Below are positions 16,668-25,599 of a DNA stretch of 64,000 bases, piece by piece (the stretch's first letter is position 1; each line of letters opens with the position of its first letter). The DNA is taken from NCBI GenBank assembly GCA_910586195.1, contig CAJUHO010000002.1:26560-90559 (forward strand), read 5' to 3'. The notes below the pieces were generated by a model, which searched no databases, was not told the DNA's origin, and worked only from the letters and a program-made list of their open reading frames with translations. This DNA is from an uncultured Bacilli bacterium. Lineage in GTDB: Bacteria; Bacillota_I; Bacilli_A; RF39; UBA660. Made by a program: the position numbers and the translations under genes.

Positions 16668-16700
16668 GAAAAAACACTTTCTTTAGTGAAAGTGTTTTTA
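16668..16700. terminator. Bidirectional terminator between convergent genes
   Basis: AAAAACACTTTC (up to 16680) pairs with GAAAGTGTTTTT (16687-16698), loop TTTAGT. T-runs exist on both strands. It overlaps the stop codon of the minus-strand PASTA gene. Confidence 0.85.
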
Positions 16701-18536
16701 TTGTGCAATAGATATTGTATAGGGATTACTATTACAACTAGTAATAGAACTTCCTGGTCTTAGTCCTTCAATATAAGATCCTGGACTCATTCCAGAACCA
16801 CTAACTCCAATTACAGTGATTTTTACATTAGGGTAATTATCTGCAAAAAATTTATATAGTGCATTACTTACTCCATTATAACCATCATAGCTTGTAAAAA
16901 TATCCCTAATTTTAGAACTAACTGTATAGGTTTTGGCTGTACAGCTTGGTGTTTCTGGTTGAGATGGTGGAGTAGTATTGGTATTATTATTGGAAGGTTT
17001 ATTGGTTGTTTGATTCTTATTACTATTGCTAGAATTTGTTGGCTTTTTTCCATTACTTAAGGTAATAGTAATGGTTGTATTTTCTGAAACTTCACTGTTT
17101 TCTTTCATAGACTGCTTAATAGCAATATCCTTTTCTTTATTATCGTACTCGTAAATGAAATTATAATTTAGATTTAATTCTTTTAGTTTTTTTATAATAT
17201 CTTGTTTTTTCATACCTATTAATTTTGGTATCGTTGTCTTTTTTCCTTGGGAAATAGTAATGATAATTGTTTCATTATTTTTTATTGTGTCTCCTTCTTT
17301 GTGAGAGGTCTTAATGATTTTCCCTTGTTCTATTCTTTCATCAAACTGATATTCTTCTTGATAAGGAATTTGATATTTTTCTAACCAGCTTTTTAATTCG
17401 TTAATATCATCTACTTTTGGCATAGTTAATTTCCCTTTTGAAATAGTGATAGTAATTAATGTCTTTTGTTCAATAACATCTCCTTTTTTGTAGTTAGCTT
17501 TTATTACCTTATTCTTTTTTACACTATCATCATATTCATCATGAAATTCTATTTTTAATTTATTTTTTATAATCCATTCTGTAATTTCTGTCATGTTCAT
17601 GTTGATTAAATCTGGAACTTTTATCTTTGGACCTTTAGAGATGGTTAATAAAACCTTTTCATCTTGCTCTTTTATAATAGTACCAGCCTTTTTATCTTGG
17701 CTTATGACATTTCCTCTTTTTATTTTATTAGAAAAGTCTTCTTTCAACTCGTAGGATATAGTATGTTGCTTTAACCAAAATACTGCCTCAAATTTTGATT
17801 TGTTAGTTAGATCGATTAATCCAACTTTTTCATCTTTTTCTTCTCCTCTTGAAAACACTAATTTTAATAAATCATTTCTTTTTCGATTGCCTTTTCCTTC
17901 TTGCTCAATTACTGTGTCTTTAATTTTAGAGGATTCTTGAAATTCTACCTCTATATTCGTTAAATAATTTTCTTTTATAAATGTTAAAACACGTTCACTA
18001 TTCCAAGTATCCATATCTGGTATAATTACTTCTTTTTCTGGATTTGGTCCCTCACTTATGGCAATTGTTAATTTTTTTATTTCATTTAGCTTAGTGTCGG
18101 GCTCTATATCTTGATTGATAACATAATATTCTTCTACCATATCGCTAAATTCATAAACAGTTTCGATATCTATATTATTTTTCTCTGACCATTTAATAAC
18201 CTCTGTTAGACTGCGATTGCTAAAGTTTGGTAAAACATTGTTTGTGAGATTAATAAAATTTAAATTTAGAGCGATTTGTAGGCTATTTAGTAAAATTAAA
18301 GAAATTGTTGCCATGATAGTTGGCCAAACTCTGTTTGTTTTCTTGTAATTTGTGATAATAAAGAAAATAGAAAAAATAGAGAATAACGCCAGTGGAATTA
18401 ATGTGTTTAATTTTATCCCATCTTCTAAATTATTTAAGATTGTGATAACAAACAGAGAAAGTGTAGAAATAAAACTTAAAAATAAAAGTAGATAATAAAA
18501 AATGTTTTTTTCTTTTTTCTTTTGTACTTCTTCCAT
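16698..18536 (-). CDS. Membrane protein with six PASTA repeats, no kinase domain
   Basis: A 612-residue protein. About three membrane helices lie in residues ~12-95 after a Lys-rich start. Six PASTA-type units of ~65 residues follow (~100-490), recognisable from recurring ITITISKGK/ISQGKK/ISEGP endings and PxLIGMKKQDIIKKLKEL-type helices. Then comes an Asn/Thr/Ser/Pro linker and a C-terminal ~75-residue domain with two cysteines (CTAKTYTV and TSCNSNPY). PASTA domains of PrkC/PknB kinases and PBP2x bind muropeptides or peptidoglycan, but here neither a kinase nor a transpeptidase domain is present. A role as a wall sensor or anchor is inferred. AGGAGGT precedes the ATG. It is transcribed divergently from the polysaccharide region. 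Confidence 0.85.
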   Translation of the reverse strand: MEEVQKKKEKNIFYYLLLFLSFISTLSLFVITILNNLEDGIKLNTLIPLALFSIFSIFFIITNYKKTNRVWPTIMATISLILLNSLQIALNLNFINLTNNVLPNFSNRSLTEVIKWSEKNNIDIETVYEFSDMVEEYYVINQDIEPDTKLNEIKKLTIAISEGPNPEKEVIIPDMDTWNSERVLTFIKENYLTNIEVEFQESSKIKDTVIEQEGKGNRKRNDLLKLVFSRGEEKDEKVGLIDLTNKSKFEAVFWLKQHTISYELKEDFSNKIKRGNVISQDKKAGTIIKEQDEKVLLTISKGPKIKVPDLINMNMTEITEWIIKNKLKIEFHDEYDDSVKKNKVIKANYKKGDVIEQKTLITITISKGKLTMPKVDDINELKSWLEKYQIPYQEEYQFDERIEQGKIIKTSHKEGDTIKNNETIIITISQGKKTTIPKLIGMKKQDIIKKLKELNLNYNFIYEYDNKEKDIAIKQSMKENSEVSENTTITITLSNGKKPTNSSNSNKNQTTNKPSNNNTNTTPPSQPETPSCTAKTYTVSSKIRDIFTSYDGYNGVSNALYKFFADNYPNVKITVIGVSGSGMSPGSYIEGLRPGSSITSCNSNPYTISIAQ

Positions 18537-18622
18537 ATATACCTCCTATTTTCTATTTATATTATATAATAAGATAAAGTATTTAGATATGTTTCAGGAC
18601 CCTTATTGACATAAGTGGACAC

Positions 18623-18651
18623 TTGCCTTGACTATATCATTTTGTTATAAT
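18623..18651 (+). promoter_or_regulatory. Promoter at the head of the polysaccharide region
   Basis: TTGCCT (18623-18628), 17-bp spacer, TATAAT (18646-18651), 27 bases upstream of ATG 18678. Confidence 0.65.
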
Positions 18652-18677
18652 GGCTTTAGTATTATAAGGAGCTTAGT

Positions 18678-19943
18678 ATGAAAAAGATTCATCAATTTAT
18701 GAAGACAAATTTTTCTCTTTTACTAATTGTATTTTTGTATCTACAACCCTTTTTAGATGTGATAACGGCTATTTTTTTAGAAGTTTTTCATATTCATTTT
18801 ACTATTGGAATGATTTTTCGTTTCTTATTTTTGCTTTTTGTACTATATAGTGTCGTTTTTATCTTTCAAAAGAAGAGGTGTCTTGTTTATTATGTGTTAG
18901 TTTTACTCTATAGTATTTGTTATATGGTTATGTTATACAGTACTGGTGGAGACTCTTTCTTGTTTTCAGAATTACAGATGTTACTTAAGTTCTTTTATTT
19001 TCCATTATTACTTACTTCATTTTATTTTATAAAAGACTCTATTGTGATTTCTGAGAAGATAATCATTCGTCTGTTTTGTATTTATCTTTTGTTTTTATTT
19101 ATTCCCACTCTTACGCATACAGGTTTTCAAAGTTATGATGTCACTAAAGGAGGAAGTATTGGATGGTTTTATTCTGCGAATGAGATTAGTGCTATTATGG
19201 CAATTTTATTTCCTATATTTATCTCAGGTTTTAGTAATTTTAAGTACAAATTTTATAAAATATTATTTCTGATAATATATTTAGTAGTAATGTTGACAAT
19301 TGGAACGAAAGTTCCATTATTAGCTTTTTTTCTTACCTTATTCTTTATTTTTATGTATATGCTTATCTGTTGGATAAGAGAGAAAAGGTATCAATGGATA
19401 ATGGCATTGATGGCAGGAATTGTTGTAATAATAACTAGTGCAATTTTAATAATTCCTAAAACAACTTTTTATAAAAACATTCAAGTTCATTTGGACTTTT
19501 TAGGGGTGAATCATATAACCGATGTTTTTTCAAGTACTCATTTAATAGACCATTTTATTTTTAGTGAACGTGTTACCTTTTTAGAGGGAAAGAGTATCTC
19601 TTATGATAATGCCCCCCTTATTAAAAAAGTTTTAGGTCTTGGTATTCATGATGAGGATGATCTTAGCAAAATGATTGAAATGGATTATTATGATGTTTTT
19701 TATAGTACAGGACTTGTTGGTTGTTTATTATTTTTTATTCCCTATCTTTATATCTTATATCAAATTTATAAATCTTTAAAAACAAAAAAATTTAATTTTA
19801 TTCGCTATATGAATGTTGTTAGTCTTATTTTAATTTTATTGCTTTCTTTGTTTTCGGGACATGTCATTACGTCTCCTTCTGTTAGCATTTATTGTATTAT
19901 AATTTTGTTTTTTAACCTTTCTAATAAGATAGTGTGTACTTAG
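18678..19943 (+). CDS. O-antigen ligase/polymerase-like membrane protein
   Basis: A 421-residue polytopic membrane protein with about 11-12 helices and one long extracytoplasmic loop (~residues 265-345). The overall shape and the segment TIGTKVPLLAFFLTLFF match the Wzy/WaaL-type O-antigen ligase family, which polymerises or transfers lipid-linked glycans outside the membrane. Acceptor and donor are unknown. AAGGAGCT lies upstream of the ATG. The GT2 gene follows 60 bases later; together they probably form the first transcription unit of the surface-glycan region. Confidence 0.75.
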   Translation: MKKIHQFMKTNFSLLLIVFLYLQPFLDVITAIFLEVFHIHFTIGMIFRFLFLLFVLYSVVFIFQKKRCLVYYVLVLLYSICYMVMLYSTGGDSFLFSELQMLLKFFYFPLLLTSFYFIKDSIVISEKIIIRLFCIYLLFLFIPTLTHTGFQSYDVTKGGSIGWFYSANEISAIMAILFPIFISGFSNFKYKFYKILFLIIYLVVMLTIGTKVPLLAFFLTLFFIFMYMLICWIREKRYQWIMALMAGIVVIITSAILIIPKTTFYKNIQVHLDFLGVNHITDVFSSTHLIDHFIFSERVTFLEGKSISYDNAPLIKKVLGLGIHDEDDLSKMIEMDYYDVFYSTGLVGCLLFFIPYLYILYQIYKSLKTKKFNFIRYMNVVSLILILLLSLFSGHVITSPSVSIYCIIILFFNLSNKIVCT

Positions 19944-20002
19944 AATTTTATTGTTTTAAATTTTAATATGTTTTATAATGAGGTAAGAAAGTAGGAGAGA
20001 CT

Positions 20003-20857
20003 ATGCAGAAGTTAGGTATGGTAATTATTAATTATAATGATTATAGTACTACAAAAAAGTTATTAGAAAATATTGTGGATTATTCTTGTTTGGATAAAAT
20101 TGTTGTGGTGGATAATTGCTCTACAGATGATTCCTTTAAGAAACTAAAAAAATTAAAGTATAAAAAAGTAGAAGTTATTAAAAGCGAAGAGAACAAAGGA
20201 TATGCAGCTGGGATGAATTTGGGATCTTCCTATTTAATAAAAACTTTAGGCAAATGTCATATTATTTTTTCAAATGCAGATGTAATTATTCAAAATGAAA
20301 AAGATTTACTTTTACTTTCTAGTGATATTACGACAGAAATTGGAGTGGTAGGACCAGTTATTTTAGAACATGGAACTTTTAATCGAGGATGGAAAAAAAC
20401 GAATGTATGGATAGAAGTTTCATTGAATCTTCCTCTTATTAATAGATACTTTAAAAAGAAGTTTCTTTATTATAAAGATAATCATTATCAGACCGCGCTC
20501 TCTTTTGTGGATGTGATATCTGGTTGTTTCTTTATGGTAGATAGTACACTTTTACAAAATGTGGACTATTTTGATGAGGGGACGTTTCTCTATTATGAAG
20601 AGCTGATTTTTGCGTGTAAGGTGCAAAATGCCAAGAAAAGGGTTTTAGTGGATAACCGAGTTTCTATTGTTCATGATCACTCAGTAACTGTGGATAAGAG
20701 TGTTAGTCGTATTCGAAAATATCGTATTTTAAAAACTAGTCAGAGATATTATGTGGAAAAGTATTTACAGGCGAATACTTTGGAGTTGTTTTTTCTTTTC
20801 CTTACTAATAAGTTATCTCTTGGTCTTTTATATATTAGAGGATTGTTTCATAGATAA
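20003..20857 (+). CDS. Family 2 glycosyltransferase
   Basis: A 284-residue GT-A enzyme. Its N-terminal Rossmann-like start (MVIINYNDYSTTKKLLENI), IVVVDNCSTDDS, KGYAAGMNLG and FSNADVII (nucleotide/metal site, NAD in place of DxD) are typical of rhamnosyltransferase-like GT2 proteins; FDEGTFLYYEELIFACKV supplies the catalytic-base region. It is likely to act at the cytoplasmic membrane face on an undecaprenyl-linked glycan. Donor unknown; dTDP-rhamnose is plausible given rfbACDB next door. GTAGGAGAG precedes the ATG, and the stop lies inside a terminator. Confidence 0.88.
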   Translation: MQKLGMVIINYNDYSTTKKLLENIVDYSCLDKIVVVDNCSTDDSFKKLKKLKYKKVEVIKSEENKGYAAGMNLGSSYLIKTLGKCHIIFSNADVIIQNEKDLLLLSSDITTEIGVVGPVILEHGTFNRGWKKTNVWIEVSLNLPLINRYFKKKFLYYKDNHYQTALSFVDVISGCFFMVDSTLLQNVDYFDEGTFLYYEELIFACKVQNAKKRVLVDNRVSIVHDHSVTVDKSVSRIRKYRILKTSQRYYVEKYLQANTLELFFLFLTNKLSLGLLYIRGLFHR

Positions 20858-20879
20858 GTAGAGAGAAACAATCTTTTTT
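20841..20879 (+). terminator. Intrinsic terminator overlapping the GT2 stop
   Basis: GATTGTTTC (20841-20849) pairs with GAAACAATC (20865-20873), followed by six T. Confidence 0.85.
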
Positions 20880-20885
20880 CATTGC

Positions 20886-20914
20886 TTGTATTAATGTATT
20901 ATTTCGTTTATAAT
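20886..20914 (+). promoter_or_regulatory. Promoter of the rfbACDB operon
   Basis: TTGTAT (20886-20891), 17-bp spacer, TATAAT (20909-20914). It leaves an ~80-nt leader before rfbA with AGGAGG ahead of the start. Confidence 0.65.
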
Positions 20915-21001
20915 GAATTTAATGAATGTAGAGAGTAGCACTACATCATGATAACAAGGGCTTGGTATTAGTTTGATTTATGATAGTTTTAGGAGGTATA
21001 T

Positions 21002-21877
21002 ATGAAAGGAATTATTTTAGCAGGAGGTAGTGGTACAAGACTTGGTCCCAGTACGGATGGTGTTAGTAAACAAATGTTAGATATATATGATAAACCAATG
21101 ATTTATTATCCACTATCTACATTGATGAGTGCTGGGATTCGTGATATTTTGGTAATCACTACTGAAGAAGATCAGAAAGTATTTATGAGACAGTTGCAGG
21201 ATGGTAGTAAATTTGGTATTCATATTTCATACAAGATACAACCATCTCCTGATGGTCTTGCACAGGCCTTTTTGTTGGGAGAAGATTTTATTGGAGATGA
21301 GCCATGTGCTATGATTTTAGGAGATAATATTTTTTATGGTACAGGCTTTTATCGGATGCTAGACGAGGCGAGTAAAAATGCTTATCAGGGTAAAGCCACT
21401 ATTTTTGGAAATCAGGTAAAAGATCCAGAGCGTTTTGGTATCATGGAGTTAGATTCTGAAAATAATGTGATTGGTGTAGAGGAAAAACCAGAATTTCCAA
21501 AATCAAATTATGCAATTGTTGGCCTTTATTTTTATCCGGCTGGAGTATCAAAGTTAGCTAAAAGAGTAGAACCATCTGCTAGGGGAGAACTAGAAATTAC
21601 TACTTTAAATGATTTTTATTTACAGCAAGGATTATTAAAAGCAGAACTTTTAGAGTCTGGTTTTGCCTGGTTTGATGCGGGGACACATGATAGTAAATTA
21701 GATGCTGCTAACATGATTCGAACTATTCAAAATCGTACTGGTCAAGTGGTTTGTTGTCCTGAAGTGGTGGCATATGATAAAGGGTGGCTTACACAAGGGG
21801 AATTAGAAGAACGTGCTAAAGTATATAGTAAAAATAATTATGGTAAGTATTTAAAAAGTATTTTGAAAGAGAAATAA
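21002..21877 (+). CDS. rfbA: Glucose-1-phosphate thymidylyltransferase
   Basis: First step of dTDP-L-rhamnose synthesis: dTTP plus glucose-1-phosphate gives dTDP-glucose. It is 291 residues, the normal length. The nucleotidyltransferase signature is GGSGTRLGPSTDGVSKQML, followed by YDKPMIYYPLSTLM, GDNIFYG (metal-binding Asp) and EEKPEFPKSNYAIVGLYFY. The usual LYP after GTR is LGP here, a small variation. AGGAGG lies upstream. It leads a tight four-gene operon in the order A-C-D-B. Confidence 0.97.
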   Translation: MKGIILAGGSGTRLGPSTDGVSKQMLDIYDKPMIYYPLSTLMSAGIRDILVITTEEDQKVFMRQLQDGSKFGIHISYKIQPSPDGLAQAFLLGEDFIGDEPCAMILGDNIFYGTGFYRMLDEASKNAYQGKATIFGNQVKDPERFGIMELDSENNVIGVEEKPEFPKSNYAIVGLYFYPAGVSKLAKRVEPSARGELEITTLNDFYLQQGLLKAELLESGFAWFDAGTHDSKLDAANMIRTIQNRTGQVVCCPEVVAYDKGWLTQGELEERAKVYSKNNYGKYLKSILKEK

Positions 21878-21888
21878 AGGTGGTTTAA

Positions 21889-22458
21889 ATGAAAAAGATT
21901 GAAACTTGTTTGAAGGATTGTTATATATTAGAACCTGATCTTTTTGGAGATAATAGGGGTTATTTTACAGAGTTTTATAGTCAAAAAAAACTTAAAAGTC
22001 TTGAGTTGGAGGGAATTCTTGGAACAGTTGTACAGGCAAATCGTTCTATGAGTAAAAAAGGAACTTTACGTGGTATGCATTATCAATTAGGTACGTCTTC
22101 TCAGGCAAAATTAGTAGAATGTTTGAAAGGCGCTGTATTAGATGTTGTAATAGACCTTCGTAAAAATTCTCCTACCTATAAAAAATGGACTAGTGTAGAA
22201 TTAACACCTGAAAATCATCGTCAACTTTTGGTTCCAAAAGGATTTGCACATGGCTTTTTAACGTTAGAGGATGATACTTTATTTCAGTATTTGGTAGATG
22301 CGTTATATGATCCTTTTAATGAGGATGGAATTGCTTGGGATGATCCTGCTATTGGAATTGAGTGGCCTTTTGAGCAGTATGGAATAGATGAGCCCATTTT
22401 GTCAGAAAAGGATAAAAACCGTAAGACTTTAGAAGAAGCTGGAGTACCTTTTTTATGA
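21889..22458 (+). CDS. rfbC: dTDP-4-dehydrorhamnose 3,5-epimerase
   Basis: A 189-residue cupin enzyme that epimerises C3 and C5 of dTDP-4-keto-6-deoxyglucose. The family motifs are FTEFYSQKK, QANRSMSKKGTLRGMHYQ (active-site His in RGMHYQ), VVIDLRKNSPTYKKW and PKGFAHGFLTLEDDTLFQY. Start codon 11 bases after rfbA, with AAAGGTGG upstream. The stop overlaps the rfbD start in ATGA, indicating translational coupling. Confidence 0.96.
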   Translation: MKKIETCLKDCYILEPDLFGDNRGYFTEFYSQKKLKSLELEGILGTVVQANRSMSKKGTLRGMHYQLGTSSQAKLVECLKGAVLDVVIDLRKNSPTYKKWTSVELTPENHRQLLVPKGFAHGFLTLEDDTLFQYLVDALYDPFNEDGIAWDDPAIGIEWPFEQYGIDEPILSEKDKNRKTLEEAGVPFL

Positions 22459-23324
22459 GATATTTAATTACAGGTGTAAAAGGACAATTGGGATATGATA
22501 TTGTTCGTGAATTAAAAAAAAGAGATAGATTGGATTATTTGGCATTAGATTCAACAGAGATGGATATTACAGACCGTGATAAAGTCATGCAGGTGGTAAC
22601 AACTTATAGGCCAGATGTGATTTTTCATTGTGCGGCTTGGACTGCTGTTGATAAAGCGGAGGAGAATAGAGAGCTTTGTGAAAAGGTAAATGTGCTTGGG
22701 TGTGCTAATATGACAGATGCTTCCCTTGCAGTAGATGCTAAGATTTTCTATATGTCTACAGATTATGTGTTCGATGGTGAAAAGGAAGGAGAATATCGTC
22801 CAGAAGATGCTGTAAATCCTCGTAGTGTTTATGGTATGACAAAGTATCAGGGAGAAGAAGAGATTAGACGTAATCCTAAACATTATATCACTAGAATCTC
22901 TTGGGTTTTTGGTATTAATGGTAAGAACTTTGTAAAAACAATGTTGCAGCTAGCTGAAAATCACTCTGTTTTGAATGTAGTAGATGACCAAATTGGTTCT
23001 CCCACTTATACTGTAGATTTAGCACGGCTATTAGTAGATATGAGTGATGAGGAAAAATATGGTACCTATCATATAACAAATGATGGATATTGCAGTTGGG
23101 CTGATTTTGCTGACTATATTTTTAAAACGAATCATAAAGAGGTAAAGGTAAATAGAGTATCAACGGAAGAGTATCTAAATCTTACAGGAACAAAACAGGC
23201 CAATCGACCAAAAAACTCAAAATTAAGTAAAGAAAAATTAATTAAATGCGGATTTAGTATGCTACCTTCATGGCAGGATGCTATAAATCGCTATAATATA
23301 GAATTAGAAGGAAAAGAAAAGTAG
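22455..23324 (+). CDS. rfbD: dTDP-4-dehydrorhamnose reductase
   Basis: A 289-residue extended SDR that reduces dTDP-4-keto-L-rhamnose to dTDP-L-rhamnose. It has the nucleotide-binding start ITGVKGQLGYDIV, the AAWTAVDKAEENRELC block, STDYVFDG, and the catalytic YGMTK (YxxxK). RISWVFGINGKNFVKTML and QIGSPTYTVDLARL are family hallmarks. Overlaps rfbC by four bases; rfbB starts nine bases after the stop. Confidence 0.96.
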   Translation: MRYLITGVKGQLGYDIVRELKKRDRLDYLALDSTEMDITDRDKVMQVVTTYRPDVIFHCAAWTAVDKAEENRELCEKVNVLGCANMTDASLAVDAKIFYMSTDYVFDGEKEGEYRPEDAVNPRSVYGMTKYQGEEEIRRNPKHYITRISWVFGINGKNFVKTMLQLAENHSVLNVVDDQIGSPTYTVDLARLLVDMSDEEKYGTYHITNDGYCSWADFADYIFKTNHKEVKVNRVSTEEYLNLTGTKQANRPKNSKLSKEKLIKCGFSMLPSWQDAINRYNIELEGKEK

Positions 23325-23332
23325 GTGAATAT

Positions 23333-24337
23333 ATGAAATTTTTAATAACAGGGGGAGCAGGATTTATTGGAAGTAATTATCTACACTATGTAGTAGAAAA
23401 ATATCCTAATGATTATTTTGTTTGTTTGGATGCACTCACTTATGCTGGAAATTATAATAATATTAAGATGTTAGAGGGTGCTAGTAATTTTAAGTTTGTT
23501 CATGGTGATATTACAAATCGTGATTTTATAGATACGTTATTTCAAGAGGAAGAGTTTGATGTAGTTGTGAATTTTGCTGCAGAGTCTCATGTAGATAATT
23601 CTATTAAAAATCCGTCTATATTTTTGACTACTAATATTATTGGTACACAAGTATTGATGGATGCTTCTTTGAAATATCAGGTTAAAAGATATCATCAGGT
23701 ATCAACAGATGAAGTTTATGGAGATTTGCCACTCGATAGAAAAGATTTGCTGTTTACAGAAAGTACTCCGATTCATACTTCAAGTCCTTACTCTACTAGT
23801 AAGGCTAGTGCAGATTTATTAGTCATGGCTTATTATAGAACATATGGCCTGCCAGTTACTATCAGTCGTTGTTCTAATAATTATGGACCTTATCAGTTTC
23901 CTGAGAAGTTGATTCCACTTACCATTATGAAGGCCTTAAATAATGAGAAAATCCCCGTTTATGGAACAGGTGAAAATGTACGTGATTGGATTCATGTCCA
24001 TGATCATAATGTTGGTGTGGATTTAATTGTACGAGAAGGGAAGATAGGAGAAGTCTATAACTTGGGCGGCCATGCTGAGCGTCCTAATATTGAAATTGTC
24101 AAAGTAATTTTGTCTCAACTAGATAAGGGAGAGGAGTTGATTACTTTTGTAGAAGATCGTAAGGGGCACGATTTGCGTTATGCCATTGATTCTACAAAAG
24201 CAGAACAGGAATTAGGTTGGAAGCGAACATATGACTTTGATACAGGAATGAAAGAGACAATAGAATGGTATCAAAATCACCAAGAATGGATTCATGATAT
24301 CCAGAGTGGAGCATATAAGAATAGCTATAAAAAATAG
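23333..24337 (+). CDS. rfbB: dTDP-glucose 4,6-dehydratase
   Basis: A 334-residue NAD-dependent SDR dehydratase making dTDP-4-keto-6-deoxyglucose. It has TGGAGFIGSNYLHY, FAAESHVDNSI, the catalytic STDEVYGDL (Thr-Asp-Glu) and YSTSKASADLLV (YxxxK), CSNNYGPYQFPEKLIPL and ENVRDWIHVHDHN. Last gene of the rhamnose operon, followed by a strong terminator. Confidence 0.97.
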   Translation: MKFLITGGAGFIGSNYLHYVVEKYPNDYFVCLDALTYAGNYNNIKMLEGASNFKFVHGDITNRDFIDTLFQEEEFDVVVNFAAESHVDNSIKNPSIFLTTNIIGTQVLMDASLKYQVKRYHQVSTDEVYGDLPLDRKDLLFTESTPIHTSSPYSTSKASADLLVMAYYRTYGLPVTISRCSNNYGPYQFPEKLIPLTIMKALNNEKIPVYGTGENVRDWIHVHDHNVGVDLIVREGKIGEVYNLGGHAERPNIEIVKVILSQLDKGEELITFVEDRKGHDLRYAIDSTKAEQELGWKRTYDFDTGMKETIEWYQNHQEWIHDIQSGAYKNSYKK

Positions 24338-24352
24338 AAAAGTTGAAAGTTT

Positions 24353-24392
24353 AGTACTATCGATTCAAAATTATTGCGATAGTACTATTTTT
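24353..24392 (+). terminator. Intrinsic terminator of rfbACDB
   Basis: AGTACTATCG (24353-24362) pairs with CGATAGTACT (24377-24386), followed by ATTTTTATTAT. Confidence 0.85.
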
Positions 24393-24459
24393 ATTATGTA
24401 ATATCTAGTTAGGAATTGCGTTACAATTAAAATTCAAGAGATACTTCCTAGAAGATTAT

Positions 24460-24488
24460 TTGCAATTGTTATATTTTATTGTTATACT
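24460..24488 (+). promoter_or_regulatory. Sigma-A promoter of the epimerase gene
   Basis: TTGCAA (24460-24465), 17-bp spacer, TATACT (24483-24488). Transcription would begin at ~24495, after an in-frame ATG at 24460, which excludes that ATG as the start and supports GTG 24511. Confidence 0.7.
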
Positions 24489-24510
24489 TTTGATAAAAGG
24501 TGGAGTTTTA

Positions 24511-25485
24511 GTGAAGACATATTTAATAACAGGTGGGGCTGGGTTTATTGGTTCTACATTAACGGAAAAGTTATTAACTAAGGGAAATAAAGTAGTGGTA
24601 ATAGATAACTTTAATAATTATTATGATCCAAAGTTAAAACAGGAAAATATTGAATCTTTTTTTGATAATCATAATTATACCTTATATAGAAGTGATATTA
24701 GAGATCGTAATGAAGTAGCCAAGGTGTTTGATAATCATAAATTTGATGTGGTTGTTCATCTGGCTGCCATGGCTGGGGTTCGGCCCTCTATTGAGGATCC
24801 AATTTTATATCAGGAAGTTAATGGACTGGGAACCCAGAACATATTAGAAGAAGCTAGACTTCATAATGTACAAAATTTGGTACTAGCATCTTCTAGTAGT
24901 GTTTATGGTAACTGTATAGAGGTTCCCTTTAGAGAAAATATGATTGTTGATTTTGCGATTAGTCCTTATGCTGCTACTAAAAAGGCAAATGAAGTTATGG
25001 CCCATGTATATCATACCCTTAATAAGATGAATATTATAATGCTTAGGTTTTTTACTGTGTATGGTCCAAAGCAAAGACCAGACCTTGCAATCAATAAGTT
25101 TGTAAGACTCATGTTAGATAATAAGCCAATACCAATGTATGGGAATGGAACGACATCACGAGATTATACTTACGTTGATGATATTGTGAATGGTATTTAC
25201 CAATCATGTGATTATGTGATGGAACATGAGAATGTTTATGAAATTATTAATCTTGGAAGTAATCACCCAATTAGTTTAAAAGACATGATAGAAATAATTG
25301 GAGAAGAATTAAAAATCAAACCTAAGATTGAACAATTGCCTATGCAACAAGGAGATGTGGATAGGACTTATGCTGATATTTCTAAGGCAGAGAAATTGTT
25401 AGGATATAAGCCTCAGGTGACATTTGAGGATGGTATTAAAGCATTTATTGTATGGTATTTAAAAAATAGAGAGGAAGAAAAATAG
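24511..25485 (+). CDS. NAD-dependent nucleotide-sugar epimerase
   Basis: A 324-residue extended SDR. It has TGGAGFIGSTLTEKLL, HLAAMAGVRPSIEDP, SSSSVYGN, YAATKKANEVMAHVYH (YxxxK), then RFFTVYGPKQRPDLAINKFVRLM and TSRDYTYVDDIVNGI. The AGVRPSIEDP and YGPKQRPDLAI blocks match UDP-glucuronate/UDP-galacturonate or UDP-glucose 4-epimerase types, so the exact sugar is uncertain. A GTG start at 24511 follows AAAGGTGGAG; the frame extends upstream but overlaps the promoter. Single gene between two terminators, probably supplying a hexose or uronic acid donor. Confidence 0.9.
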   Translation: MKTYLITGGAGFIGSTLTEKLLTKGNKVVVIDNFNNYYDPKLKQENIESFFDNHNYTLYRSDIRDRNEVAKVFDNHKFDVVVHLAAMAGVRPSIEDPILYQEVNGLGTQNILEEARLHNVQNLVLASSSSVYGNCIEVPFRENMIVDFAISPYAATKKANEVMAHVYHTLNKMNIIMLRFFTVYGPKQRPDLAINKFVRLMLDNKPIPMYGNGTTSRDYTYVDDIVNGIYQSCDYVMEHENVYEIINLGSNHPISLKDMIEIIGEELKIKPKIEQLPMQQGDVDRTYADISKAEKLLGYKPQVTFEDGIKAFIVWYLKNREEEK

Positions 25486-25513
25486 AAATTCTGTAAAAAA
25501 ATATATATTTTTG

Positions 25514-25545
25514 ACTATTGTTAAATAATACAATAGTATTTTTTT
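25514..25545 (+). terminator. Intrinsic terminator of the epimerase gene
   Basis: ACTATTGT (25514-25521) pairs with ACAATAGT (25530-25537), followed closely by seven T. Confidence 0.85.
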
Positions 25546-25599
25546 GTTAGTTGGTGCTATAATTAGAGAAGTGGCGTAATTAAGAGGTGTGATGTTTGT

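Noticed and set aside
24460..24510. 17-residue hydrophobic N-terminal extension of the epimerase
   Set aside because: It overlaps a good promoter, and GTG 24511 has a well-placed ribosome site immediately before the Rossmann motif.
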